A program made the translations under genes and the position numbers. A stretch of 64,000 bases of DNA from Alphaproteobacteria bacterium. GTDB lineage: Bacteria > Pseudomonadota > Alphaproteobacteria > Micropepsales > Micropepsaceae. How positions within the stretch are numbered: position 1 is the first letter of the stretch; each line of letters opens with the position of its first letter. This document shows, piece after piece, positions 45,818 through 53,478 of the stretch. The DNA is taken from NCBI GenBank assembly GCA_025924715.1, contig JAICHV010000011.1:1-64000 (forward strand). The letters run 5' to 3'. The notes below the pieces were generated by a model, which worked only from the letters and a program-made list of their open reading frames with translations, did not search any database and had not been told where the DNA came from.

Positions 45818-46314
45818 CAGCGCAGTTTATAAGGCTTCACCGCCCCGCAATCCTTTTTCACCCAATCGCCCTTGAAGCTGGTGGACATGCTGGTGGGATT
45901 TCCCTCAACCGTGCCTTTGAAGCTGTAGCTGCCGGCATAATGCTCCGGCGCGCTATAGGCGATCTGCATATGGCCGGTGCCTTTCATCTTGCCGCTGCAG
46001 GTCATCTGAGCCTCGATCCCGGATGGGCCGGCCTTGATCAGCTTGGTGTCGCAGCCGCTGGCATTGGGATCTATCTGCGGCGGCTTGTCGGAGTCCACAT
46101 CCGATTGGCTCATGCACATCTGGCGGGTGATCGGCGCGGGTTTGGGCATCTTCATGCCCGCCTGCTTCATCTGCGTCGCCACTTCGGGCGGCATCGCCAT
46201 CGCCATATCGGTGGTCGAAGTGACGTTCCACAGTCCCGCTTTGCCGTGCCCGGCGAAGGCGGCACTCGGCGCCGACATCAGCACCGCGGCCACCAGCCAA
46301 ATTGCTTTGTTCAT
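45817..46314 (-). CDS. DUF3617 family secreted protein
   Basis: 165 aa from the ATG at 46314, preceded by GGGAGG. It has a signal peptide (MNKAIWLVAAVLMSAPSAAFAG). DUF3617 pattern: GLWNVTSTTDMAM, the Met/Pro-rich PPEVATQMKQAGMKMPKP, RQMCMSQSD and GTGHMQIAYSAPEHYAGS. Three more cysteines suggest disulfides. Function unknown; exported. Translation is coupled to the sirtuin. Confidence 0.88.
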   Translation of the reverse strand: MNKAIWLVAAVLMSAPSAAFAGHGKAGLWNVTSTTDMAMAMPPEVATQMKQAGMKMPKPAPITRQMCMSQSDVDSDKPPQIDPNASGCDTKLIKAGPSGIEAQMTCSGKMKGTGHMQIAYSAPEHYAGSYSFKGTVEGNPTSMSTSFKGDWVKKDCGAVKPYKLR

Positions 46315-46382
46315 TGTGCGCCTCCCAAGCTTGTCCAAACGGGAAACTGGCACGGGCGGGCGCGATTGGCAAAATGGACCGT

Positions 46383-46577
46383 TTAGGCCACGGTCTTGAG
46401 CTTGGGCATCGGATGCACCACGCCGCATTTGGCGCAGACAATTTTGGGGACGTCTGTGAAATGGACGCAGACCCGCAAATAGAACGGCTCTTGCGCATCG
46501 ACCGGTAAACCGCGGTCCATCACCACGGTGCCTTCGGCCCCACAACCCATACACAACAAGGGTACCCGGACCTCCAC
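46383..46577 (-). CDS. Small zinc-ribbon-like protein
   Basis: 64 aa, GTG start with GGAGAG seven bases upstream. Two CxxC pairs (LLCMGCG near residue 10 and IVCAKCG near residue 49) 40 residues apart would bind one zinc. I recognise no named family. An EcfG-type promoter lies 28 bases upstream of the start codon (46605-46629), which supports expression under general stress. Confidence 0.7.
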   Translation of the reverse strand: MEVRVPLLCMGCGAEGTVVMDRGLPVDAQEPFYLRVCVHFTDVPKIVCAKCGVVHPMPKLKTVA

Positions 46578-46604
46578 GGACGCTCTCCGTTCACGCTCCG
46601 TAAG

Positions 46605-46629
46605 AACAGTCCAGCGGAACTATGGTTCC
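46605..46629 (-). promoter_or_regulatory. EcfG (general stress sigma) promoter of the zinc-ribbon gene
   Basis: On the minus strand GGAAC (46629-46625), 17 bases, then GTT (46607-46605). This fits the alphaproteobacterial EcfG consensus GGAAC-N16/17-cGTT, with T instead of C before GTT. It points at the gene at 46577. Confidence 0.6.
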
Positions 46630-46722
46630 CCCGAAAGCAAGGCTTGCGGCAGAAATGTGTCGCGTGGTGGCTCGCGCAGGTTGACTCCAAAAACATTGGG
46701 GAATGGCAATGTCGGGGCTGAA

Positions 46723-47258
46723 CTAAGCCGGCGCCGATTTGGCGCGGGCGATGCCGTCCAGGATCAGGTTGCGGGCTTCCCCGGCGTCGCCCCAGCGCAC
46801 GATCTTCACCCATTTGCCGGGCTCCAGATCCTTGTAATGAGCAAAGAAATGCTCGATCTGTTTTAGCGTGATCTCGGGCAGATCGGCAGCATTGGCGATG
46901 GCGTCGAAGCGCTGGCTGATATGGCCGACGGCACGGCGATGATTTTTTCGTCCGCGCCGGCATTGTCTTCCATCAGCAGCACACCCACGGGGCGCACGCT
47001 GATCAGCGCGCCGGGCGCGATGGCGCGGGCATTGACGATCAGCACATCCACCGGATCGCCGTCGCCGGAAAGCGTGTGGGGAATGAAGCCGTAATTTCCC
47101 GGATAGCGCATGGCGGTATAGAGGAAGCGATCGACCACCAGGGTGCCGGCTTCCTTGTCCAATTCATATTTGATCGGTTCGCCGCCGATCGGGACTTCGA
47201 CGATGACGTTGACGTCGTGCGGCACATTGCGGCCGACCGCGATTTTATCGATGCGCAT
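46723..47258 (-). pseudogene. ppa: Inorganic pyrophosphatase with a one-base frameshift
   Basis: Soluble family I pyrophosphatase (PPi to 2 Pi). The first 110 residues are normal: [43 protein letters not shown] and DEKIIAVPS. Then the frame goes out and would stop at 46863. In the neighbouring minus frame the rest of the enzyme continues without a gap: [59 protein letters not shown], stop at 46723-46725. One G is missing where PSGHIS is expected (CCGTCGGCCAT instead of CCGTCGGGCCAT, near 46927-46932). Repaired length would be 178 aa, normal for the family. The gene is usually essential, so a sequencing error is as likely as a real mutation. AAGGA precedes the ATG. Confidence 0.88.
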
Positions 47259-47429
47259 TTGCTTCCTTGATGGCCATGGGCGCTGCCGCGCCGGATGGCG
47301 TGTCGATAAAGCACCGGCCCCCCCGGTTCAACGACAGACGGTTCAACGCCGGGAGGCGGGGCCCCGGCAGCAGACCCGGGCCTGCCCCGGCCGTGCTTTG
47401 GCCGGTGCGGGCGGGCACCCTTATTCGGC

Positions 47430-47458
47430 TTGCAACGCAAGGGGCTGGCGGTTATCAA
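47430..47458 (+). promoter_or_regulatory. Likely promoter of tRNA-Glu
   Basis: TTGCAA (47430-47435), a 17-base spacer, then TATCAA (47453-47458), ending 14 bases before the mature 5' end of tRNA-Glu. Match to the housekeeping consensus is moderate; position is right. Confidence 0.45.
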
Positions 47459-47472
47459 CCCCGCCTCCGGCG

Positions 47473-47547
47473 GCGCCCTTCGTCTATCGGTTAGGACTCA
47501 AGATTTTCAATCTTGCAAGAGGGGTTCGACTCCCCTAGGGCGCACCA
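47473..47547 (+). tRNA. tRNA-Glu (anticodon TTC)
   Basis: 75 bases with encoded CCA. Acceptor GCGCCCT/AGGGCGC, D arm GTCT/GGAC, anticodon stem CAAGA/TCTTG around TTTTCAA giving TTC (reads GAA), T arm AGGGG/CCCCT with loop TTCGACT. All stems pair fully. Confidence 0.97.
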
Positions 47548-47576
47548 GGATCCTCTAAGCGATTGATTTTAAATAT

Positions 47577-48305
47577 CTATGCCCCCACCGGGGCGCTTGG
47601 GACGAAGAGCCGGCGATACTCCGCTTCCGCCATGCCGTAGCTGCCATCGGCCAGTTCTTCCAGGCCTGCGCGGGAGGTGATGATGAGGCGCCCCCGCTGG
47701 TTGTCGAGCATGCCTTGGTCATGCAGATGCTTCAGGGCTGCCGTCACGCCCGGGCGCCGCACCCCCAGCATGACGCCGAGAAACTCATGGGTGAGGGCCA
47801 GGCAATCGCCGTCCACACGGTCATGCGCCATCAACAGCCAGCGCGCCAGGCGCCTTTCGATGGACTGGCGGCCATTGGCCAGCGCCGTCGAACTGAGTTG
47901 GACCATCATGGTTTGCGCATAGTGCAGTATGGTATCCCGGAAGGACCGGCTTTCCTGAATGGCCTGCGTAAATTCCTGCGCACCCAGGCGCCAGCCCTCG
48001 CCCGCAAGCTGCATATAAGCGCTGTGCCTGGCGCATCCCTCACCGAGTGCCAAACTGAGGCCGGTCATGCCTTCACGGCCGATCAATCCAACCTCGATCT
48101 GCTGGAGGGAACGCGATCGCGCGACCACCGAAGCAAGCCCGCTGGAGGGAAAGTAAACATGCTGAATTTGCGCGCCCGCGGTTTCCAATTGTTTGCGCAG
48201 CGGCAAATCCATCGCGACCAGATCGGGCTGGATCCGCGCGAACGCATCGGAGGTCAAAGAGGCCAAAAGCTGATTGCAGGCCTGTGATTTCATATCCATG
48301 GGCAC
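47577..48305 (-). CDS. Crp/Fnr family transcriptional regulator
   Basis: 242 aa. The N-terminal cyclic-nucleotide-binding-like beta barrel (about 20-140: IQHVYFPSSGLASVV, GLIGREGMTGLSLALGEG) is followed by a helix and a winged-helix domain with recognition helix LGVRRPGVTAALKHL near residue 185. It lacks an FNR-type N-terminal Cys cluster and the cAMP-site arginine is not obvious, so the effector is unknown. The YFPSSG type is common in Rhizobiales-like genomes. Confidence 0.9.
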   Translation of the reverse strand: MPMDMKSQACNQLLASLTSDAFARIQPDLVAMDLPLRKQLETAGAQIQHVYFPSSGLASVVARSRSLQQIEVGLIGREGMTGLSLALGEGCARHSAYMQLAGEGWRLGAQEFTQAIQESRSFRDTILHYAQTMMVQLSSTALANGRQSIERRLARWLLMAHDRVDGDCLALTHEFLGVMLGVRRPGVTAALKHLHDQGMLDNQRGRLIITSRAGLEELADGSYGMAEAEYRRLFVPSAPVGA

Positions 48306-48563
48306 CTCGCTGATATCGGAGCGGGAGCACGGGCAGCGTTCAAAAACTACCCCGGATGTCTCTCAATCACCTTTTGCTGGCTTACGGGCGACCCAAGCTT
48401 GTACCGCGTATCCGTGTTCGAAAACAGCCGTTGTTTCGGACATTTGCCGCAAACGGCACGTGACGGTGGCGCTTTCGCGGAAAGTTATGCACGCCGGGAT
48501 TGTGACCCCGCGCATATTTTCGGCTTAAAGAGGGAACTTCGCCAGCCCAAAAGCGGGGCGCGG

Positions 48564-48830
48564 TCACGCCCTGCCCTGCCGCGTTTTGCGAATGGTCTGT
48601 TCGACGATATCCAAGGCGGTAATGCTGTCCAGAACCTCGCCCGTTTCGTTCGCGATCTGAATGCCCAGTCCCAGCACTTTGCCGCCCGACTTCACGGTCT
48701 CGGCGACAATGTCGCGAAGGCTGGCCGCCGCTTCCTGCCTAGCGCGCTCGACGTCGCCCAAGCTGGTCCCTTCCCAATCGGGTGTGACCTCGCCGTCCAC
48801 ATTCACGATATGGAAGAAATAATGCGGCAT
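48564..48830 (-). CDS. Small DUF6894-type protein
   Basis: 88 aa. Begins MPHYFFHIVNVDGEV and continues DWEGTSLGDVERARQEAAASLRDI, the usual pattern of the short DUF6894-like proteins found in many copies in Rhizobiales and relatives. Function unknown; acidic centre and Arg-rich end. First of a group of four to five very small genes. Confidence 0.8.
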   Translation of the reverse strand: MPHYFFHIVNVDGEVTPDWEGTSLGDVERARQEAAASLRDIVAETVKSGGKVLGLGIQIANETGEVLDSITALDIVEQTIRKTRQGRA

Positions 48831-49034
48831 GGTCGGCGAATGTAGAACGAAGTTTAGGCGGGCGCCACATGAAGCTTAGTCATTCTTCTACGGTAATTCG
48901 GGACGGTAACCATCGCTTTGGCTCTTTGCCGCACTGCGCGCTTTGTAAAAAAAAAGCAGGCGGTCTGTACCATGGGAGACCCACGCGACATTGCGGTTTA
49001 CGCCGCTTGGGCGCAAAATGTATTTGGGGTTGCC

Positions 49035-49265
49035 ATGCCGATAGATCATTTCCTGGCCAAGGCGAAACACTACCGCGATCGGGCGGATCAGATGCGCGCC
49101 CTTGCATCGGCGGATCCCGATTTCGGCACCCGCGCCTCCCTCAAAGCCCTGGCAGACAGTTACGAGCAGCTCTATCGGGAATTCATGGCGGGTGCGGTCA
49201 TCGGCCAGGCGCAGCGCGACCAGACGCTGCGGGGCACGACCTCGCCGGCGCAAAAACAACATTAG
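49035..49265 (+). CDS. Small helical protein, unknown function (paralogue A)
   Basis: 76 aa from the ATG at 49035 (GGGG upstream); an in-frame extension to 48918 is possible but looks non-coding. The core FLAKAKHYRDRADQMRALAS and LKALADSYEQLYREF is an amphipathic helical pair. The same pattern (YR.RA..L......D......L.LA..W..LA) appears in the convergent gene 49275-49436, so the two are probably related small proteins. No named function. Confidence 0.6.
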   Translation: MPIDHFLAKAKHYRDRADQMRALASADPDFGTRASLKALADSYEQLYREFMAGAVIGQAQRDQTLRGTTSPAQKQH

Positions 49266-49274
49266 CGGCAGGGC

Positions 49275-49436
49275 TCATTCGCTGCGCTTTCCCACCTGAT
49301 CGGCCAGCCGCATCCAGTTTTGCGCCAGGCTGATATAATGCTGGCGCACCGGATCGGGCGTGTTTTCCGCCTTTTTGAGCAGTTCTTCCGCGCGGGCGCG
49401 ATATTCCTCGGCCAGCTTATTATTTTCACGAATCAC
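49275..49436 (-). CDS. Small helical protein, unknown function (paralogue B), EcfG-controlled
   Basis: 53 aa from the GTG at 49436. An upstream in-frame ATG (49502) lies before the -35 box of an EcfG promoter (49465-49489), so it cannot be used by that transcript; this decides the start. The core is LAEEYRARAEELLKKAENTP and YISLAQNWMRLADQVGK, a helical hairpin seen in many small alphaproteobacterial proteins. Converges on its likely relative at 49035-49265 with a nine-base gap. Confidence 0.65.
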   Translation of the reverse strand: MIRENNKLAEEYRARAEELLKKAENTPDPVRQHYISLAQNWMRLADQVGKRSE

Positions 49437-49464
49437 GGCGCCCCAACGTACAGATTTGTACCAA

Positions 49465-49489
49465 AACGTGGCACTTCCCAAATGGTTCC
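49465..49489 (-). promoter_or_regulatory. EcfG (general stress sigma) promoter
   Basis: On the minus strand GGAAC (49489-49485), 16 bases, then CGTT (49468-49465): a perfect match to GGAAC-N16-CGTT. It points at the small gene starting at 49436. The -35 half lies in a 14-base palindrome GTTCCC-TG-GGGAAC (49485-49498). Confidence 0.75.
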
Positions 49490-49556
49490 CTGGGGAACTC
49501 AAAAAAGTCGGGGCAAGGCGAAAAAATCTGGGCGCAGAAATTCCCGCCTCGGGGGC

Positions 49557-49865
49557 TTATTTCCGGGGCCGAGGCGCGAAGTCCACCACCGAGCCGGTGG
49601 ATGGCCCCTCGCCGGACTGTAGATGCGGCGGCGTCAGGAGCCTGACGACTTCCGCCAACACGCCTTCCCACACCTTCGCCCCAGTACTATCGGACTGCCG
49701 TTTCATCTTTTCGATCTGTATCCGGCACTGTGCCGGCGCCTGCGCGCCATAAGCGGCGATCACGCCGGCCGCGGCTCTGCCGATATTCACCCCATCGTCC
49801 AACACACGCCCCCGTCTGTTTTCCGGAACGCTACCTAGGGTCTTCCCGGCGCGCCACGGTTCCAT
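49557..49865 (-). CDS. Small hypothetical protein
   Basis: 102 aa from the ATG at 49865; no good ribosome site, so the start is unsure. The middle part (LDDGVNIGRAAAGVIAAYGA, then KMKRQSDSTGAKVWEGVLAEV) fits a short family in which an IxxYG.xA helix is followed by D..G..VW..V...I..L. The gene 50063-50302 on the other strand shows the same layout. Unknown function. Confidence 0.55.
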   Translation of the reverse strand: MEPWRAGKTLGSVPENRRGRVLDDGVNIGRAAAGVIAAYGAQAPAQCRIQIEKMKRQSDSTGAKVWEGVLAEVVRLLTPPHLQSGEGPSTGSVVDFAPRPRK

Positions 49866-50062
49866 CTTGGCTTGGTAAAAACGCAAAAAGGTTGCGGTAC
49901 CGAACTGCACCCTTTGGTGCCGGCAAGCCGCGCCGATCCATCGCATTAACCAGATGCTGACCGTGTTTGCGGCTCGCGCCGTCCGTCGCCGCGAAACCAT
50001 CGCGCCCGCGGAACCACGCCGCCCCCTCGCGCCTTCTCAATGCAAAGCGAAGGGACGACGGG

Positions 50063-50302
50063 ATGCGTGCAGCGAGTGAGCGGGACATTGCTTTTGCGAT
50101 GATGCGGTTCTGGGGGCGCGATGCCGCCAAACGTGCATTTCATTATGCGCTGGAACATGAGGGCGGCAGCCCAGGGCAGGCGGCGCGGTGGTACCGCGTG
50201 CATGACCTGATCGGTGCAATCCGCGCGGATGAAGGTTCGGCGAAAGCGCCCGCATTTGGCGCGCGCCAGGCATTGCGCTGCGCGCCCGCCGCGACAATTT
50301 AA
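50063..50302 (+). CDS. Small hypothetical protein
   Basis: 79 aa from the ATG at 50063, with AAGGGA about eight bases upstream. Core: ERDIAFAMMRFWGRDAAKRA, ending with RWYRVHDLIGAI, again a helix, A-rich turn, then W..V..LI pattern like the divergent gene at 49557-49865. Function unknown. Divergent gap of about 200 bases between the two. Confidence 0.6.
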   Translation: MRAASERDIAFAMMRFWGRDAAKRAFHYALEHEGGSPGQAARWYRVHDLIGAIRADEGSAKAPAFGARQALRCAPAATI

Positions 50303-50356
50303 GAATCTAGAGCATGACCCGATTCAATGGAATGAGATCGGGTTTTGGTTGTGGAA

Positions 50357-52789
50357 TCATTCGTAGCGCAGCGACGCCGCCGGGACTGCGCGGGCGACCA
50401 GGATTGACTGAACGGCCACGGTCAAAAGCGCGACGATGACGGCCAGAAAAGTCGCCCAGACGAAGACCAGCGGGCTCAAAACCACGTGATAGGCAAAGCC
50501 GCTCAACCAGCGATCCATGGCGTACCAGGCAACCGGCCAGGCAATAAGATTGGCCCACAACACCGGTTTGGTGAACTGCCAGAGTAAAAGACGAACGATA
50601 TCGCCGCTGCCGGCGCCCATCGCCTTCCGGATGCCGATTTCCTTGGTGCGCCGTTCGGCGACGGAGAGGGACAGTCCCAGCAGTCCAAGGCAGGCGAGAA
50701 AAATGGCGATGCCGGAAAATACGCCGAAGAGCTGGGCCTGGCGCAACATGTCGAGATACAATTCCTGCATATGATCGCTCAGAAAGAAGCGGCTGATAGA
50801 AACACCCGGATTGGCCGCAGCCCACAGCCGATCAATCGCGGCCAGCGTTTCGGGGATCTGCTGGCCCTTGAGCTTAACGCTGACTAGCGCTCGATTGGCC
50901 AAAGGATTGGAAACATAGGCTATGGGTAAGATAGGCTGGTCGGAGATCGGCTTGAAGGAAAAGTCTGGAACGACTGCGACGATAGGCACCCTGATAGTTT
51001 TCACTTCCGGGCGCGGTTGGCCGGGCGCGGGGGGCGCCGCCGGCCCCAGATTCTTCGGCAGCGTCTGGCCAATGGCCGCCTGAGGCGAAGCGAAGCCAAA
51101 CCGTCTGACCGCTGCTTCGTTCAGGATATAGGCCGGCGCTGCGTCGGGCCTATAGTCACCGGCGGTTGTCGCGGGCGGCAGCGATCCGGCCAAAGGCTTG
51201 ATGCCGTAGAGCGCGAACATCCCCGGATCGAGGGTCATCTGATTCACGAGGATGGTTTCCCCAGTGGCGGTCCTCATCTGTGAAACCTGAAAGCCGGTGA
51301 GGAAGGTAAAGGCGGCGCAGGAAACCCCCGCCACACCCGGCAGCTTGCGCAGTTCCGCGCGGAAAGCAGGCTTGCAGCCGCCGCGCACCACCAGCATCTG
51401 GTCGATGTTACCGCGCAAGCCTTCGTGGGTGGCATAAAGATTCTGCTGATAGATGACCGTGGTCGCCACCACCAATGCGATCAGAATGGCAAATTGCAAA
51501 ACGACCAGCGCGTTGCGAACCAGGCTCCCCCCGGAAGAATGCTGCAAAGCGCCTTTGAGCACACCGGCCGGCCGGAAAGACGACAACACAAAGGCCGGAT
51601 AGACACCGGACAAAAGACCGAGCACCACCACGCCAGCCAGAAAGACGCCGAGCATCGCGGGATTTTGCCAGTAATCCAGCCTCGCGCCGGTCTGCAAAAA
51701 GGCGTTGGCCGAGGGCAAAATCCATTCGGTCAAAGCCACCGCCAGGCACGTGGCAAAAAACACGGTCAGGACGGATTCCCCCAGGAATTGCAGCACGAGC
51801 ATACGCCGGCCTGCCCCGCACACTTTGCGCACCCCGACCTCGAGGGCGCGGCGGGCCGCTCGCGCCGTGAGCAAATTGACGAAATTGATCGAGGCAATCA
51901 GCAGGATCAGCGCGCCGACAATTCCAGCCACTGCCAGTTTGGTTTTTGCCCCAGGATGAAGACCCTCATAAAGCGGCAACTGATCCACGCCAACCAGCAG
52001 CATGGTGTATCCCACCATTTTCGTGGCGGACAGTTTGTTGATCAGCTCCGGTACCCGGCGTTCGACGGCGGCGATGGAAGCGCCCGGCTTGATCCGCACA
52101 TAAGTCTTAACGGAGATGAGGAAGCCATTGGGTATGTCCGCCTCCTGCGCAAGGGGCGAAAAAGCGGCAAGGCCGGACGCGAAAATACCGCTTTGCAACG
52201 AGGTGCCGTTGCCGGGCAGATCTTCGATCACCGCCCTTACCGTCATGGCGTGGCCGTCCACCTGGATGATTTGGCCCACGGCATCGTCGCGGCCAAAATA
52301 TTTTCGGGCCGCGCTGCGCGGCAAGACAATGCCGTCCGGCTGGCTAAGGGCCTTGGCCAGATCGCCTTTGAATGCCGGCAGCGGCAATACCGCGAAGACA
52401 TTGGGATCGGCCCAGTAGATCACTTCATCCGCGGTGATCTCTCCCCGTTTCAGCCTTGCGAGACTTTCACCCGCGGCATTCGCCGGCGGCAACTCCAGGC
52501 GTGCGGCACCTTCGATCTCCGGCACATTCAATTGGAGAACCTTGGCGGCATTATGATTCGTCGTGTCGTCAATGGCGGCGGACCGTCCAGGTAGGCTAAG
52601 ACTGGACAGCGCCATATAGGTCCGCTCATAGCCCGGAATGAAATGATCGAAGGTCAATTGGTTTCGGATCACAAGCCCCATGATCACCGCCGCGGCAATT
52701 CCGAGGGACAGGCCGACGATGGCGATGGCCGATTGCAGCCGGTTGGCGTTCAGATTTCGCAACGCCGCGACAATGAGATGGCGAAGCAT
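50357..52789 (-). CDS. ABC transporter permease, MacB/FtsX type, two FtsX domains
   Basis: 810 aa. N-terminal membrane helix (AIAIVGLSLGIAAAVIMGLV) and MacB periplasmic core domain, an FtsX membrane domain near residues 285-420 (INFVNLLTARAARRALEVGVRK), a second periplasmic core, and a second FtsX domain at the end (LSLSVAERRTKEIGIRKAMGA). This duplicated-FtsX form belongs to large ABC systems that move lipids, peptides or antibiotics across the envelope by mechanotransmission. Third gene of an adaptor-ATPase-permease operon. Confidence 0.93.
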   Translation of the reverse strand: MLRHLIVAALRNLNANRLQSAIAIVGLSLGIAAAVIMGLVIRNQLTFDHFIPGYERTYMALSSLSLPGRSAAIDDTTNHNAAKVLQLNVPEIEGAARLELPPANAAGESLARLKRGEITADEVIYWADPNVFAVLPLPAFKGDLAKALSQPDGIVLPRSAARKYFGRDDAVGQIIQVDGHAMTVRAVIEDLPGNGTSLQSGIFASGLAAFSPLAQEADIPNGFLISVKTYVRIKPGASIAAVERRVPELINKLSATKMVGYTMLLVGVDQLPLYEGLHPGAKTKLAVAGIVGALILLIASINFVNLLTARAARRALEVGVRKVCGAGRRMLVLQFLGESVLTVFFATCLAVALTEWILPSANAFLQTGARLDYWQNPAMLGVFLAGVVVLGLLSGVYPAFVLSSFRPAGVLKGALQHSSGGSLVRNALVVLQFAILIALVVATTVIYQQNLYATHEGLRGNIDQMLVVRGGCKPAFRAELRKLPGVAGVSCAAFTFLTGFQVSQMRTATGETILVNQMTLDPGMFALYGIKPLAGSLPPATTAGDYRPDAAPAYILNEAAVRRFGFASPQAAIGQTLPKNLGPAAPPAPGQPRPEVKTIRVPIVAVVPDFSFKPISDQPILPIAYVSNPLANRALVSVKLKGQQIPETLAAIDRLWAAANPGVSISRFFLSDHMQELYLDMLRQAQLFGVFSGIAIFLACLGLLGLSLSVAERRTKEIGIRKAMGAGSGDIVRLLLWQFTKPVLWANLIAWPVAWYAMDRWLSGFAYHVVLSPLVFVWATFLAVIVALLTVAVQSILVARAVPAASLRYE

Positions 52790-52798
52790 GGCGGCTCC

Positions 52799-53470
52799 TC
52801 AAATTTTGGTTTCGCTGACGACCTGTCCGTCCAGAAGCTTGATCGTGCGGGCGGCGGCGGCGGCGTGGATCGGCGAATGGGTCACCATGACGATGGTGGT
52901 GCCGGCCCTGGAAGCGTCCTTCAGCAGACCCATCACGGCGTCGCCATTGCTGGTGTCGAGGTTGCCGGTCGGCTCATCGGCCAGGATGAGCTTGGGGTTT
53001 GAGACCAGCGCGCGCGCAATGGCGACGCGCTGTTGCTGGCCGCCGGAGAGTTGCTGCGGCCGGTGCTTGGCGCGGTGGCCGACGCCGACCCGCTCCAGCG
53101 CCTCGGCGATGCGTTTTTTCTTCGCGCTGCCGTCTTTCCGGTAAACCAGCGCCACTTCGACATTTTCCGCAACCGTGAGATCGTCGATCAGGTTGAAGCT
53201 CTGAAACACAAAACCGATATGATCGCGGCGCAGGGCGGTGAGGTTGCGTTCGGTTTGCCCCGCCACCTCTTCGCCCAGCAGCTTGTAGGACCCGCCGCTG
53301 GGCTTATCGAGCAGGCCGAGAATATTCAGCAGGGTGGATTTGCCGCAACCGGACGGCCCCATGACGGCGACGAATTCGCCCTGCGCGATGTCGAAGGAAA
53401 TGTTGTCCAGCGCCCGGGTTTCGACTTCGGTGGTGCGATATTTCTTCGACACACTATTCAGTTGCAGCAT
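52799..53470 (-). CDS. ABC transporter ATP-binding protein, MacB/LolD type
   Basis: 223 aa. Walker A MGPSGCGKSTLLN near residue 40, Q-loop FVFQSFNLIDDLT, signature LSGGQQQRVAIARAL near 140, Walker B LILADEPTGNLD near 160, switch His in VMVTHSP. The sequence groups with MacB/LolD/FtsE ATPases. Powers the permease ten bases downstream. Confidence 0.96.
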   Translation of the reverse strand: MLQLNSVSKKYRTTEVETRALDNISFDIAQGEFVAVMGPSGCGKSTLLNILGLLDKPSGGSYKLLGEEVAGQTERNLTALRRDHIGFVFQSFNLIDDLTVAENVEVALVYRKDGSAKKKRIAEALERVGVGHRAKHRPQQLSGGQQQRVAIARALVSNPKLILADEPTGNLDTSNGDAVMGLLKDASRAGTTIVMVTHSPIHAAAAARTIKLLDGQVVSETKI

Positions 53471-53478
53471 GGCGGCCC

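Noticed and set aside
46863-47258. Short 131-residue pyrophosphatase as an intact gene
   Set aside because: Its last 20 residues are unrelated to the family, while the true C-terminus continues in another frame; treated as a frameshift.
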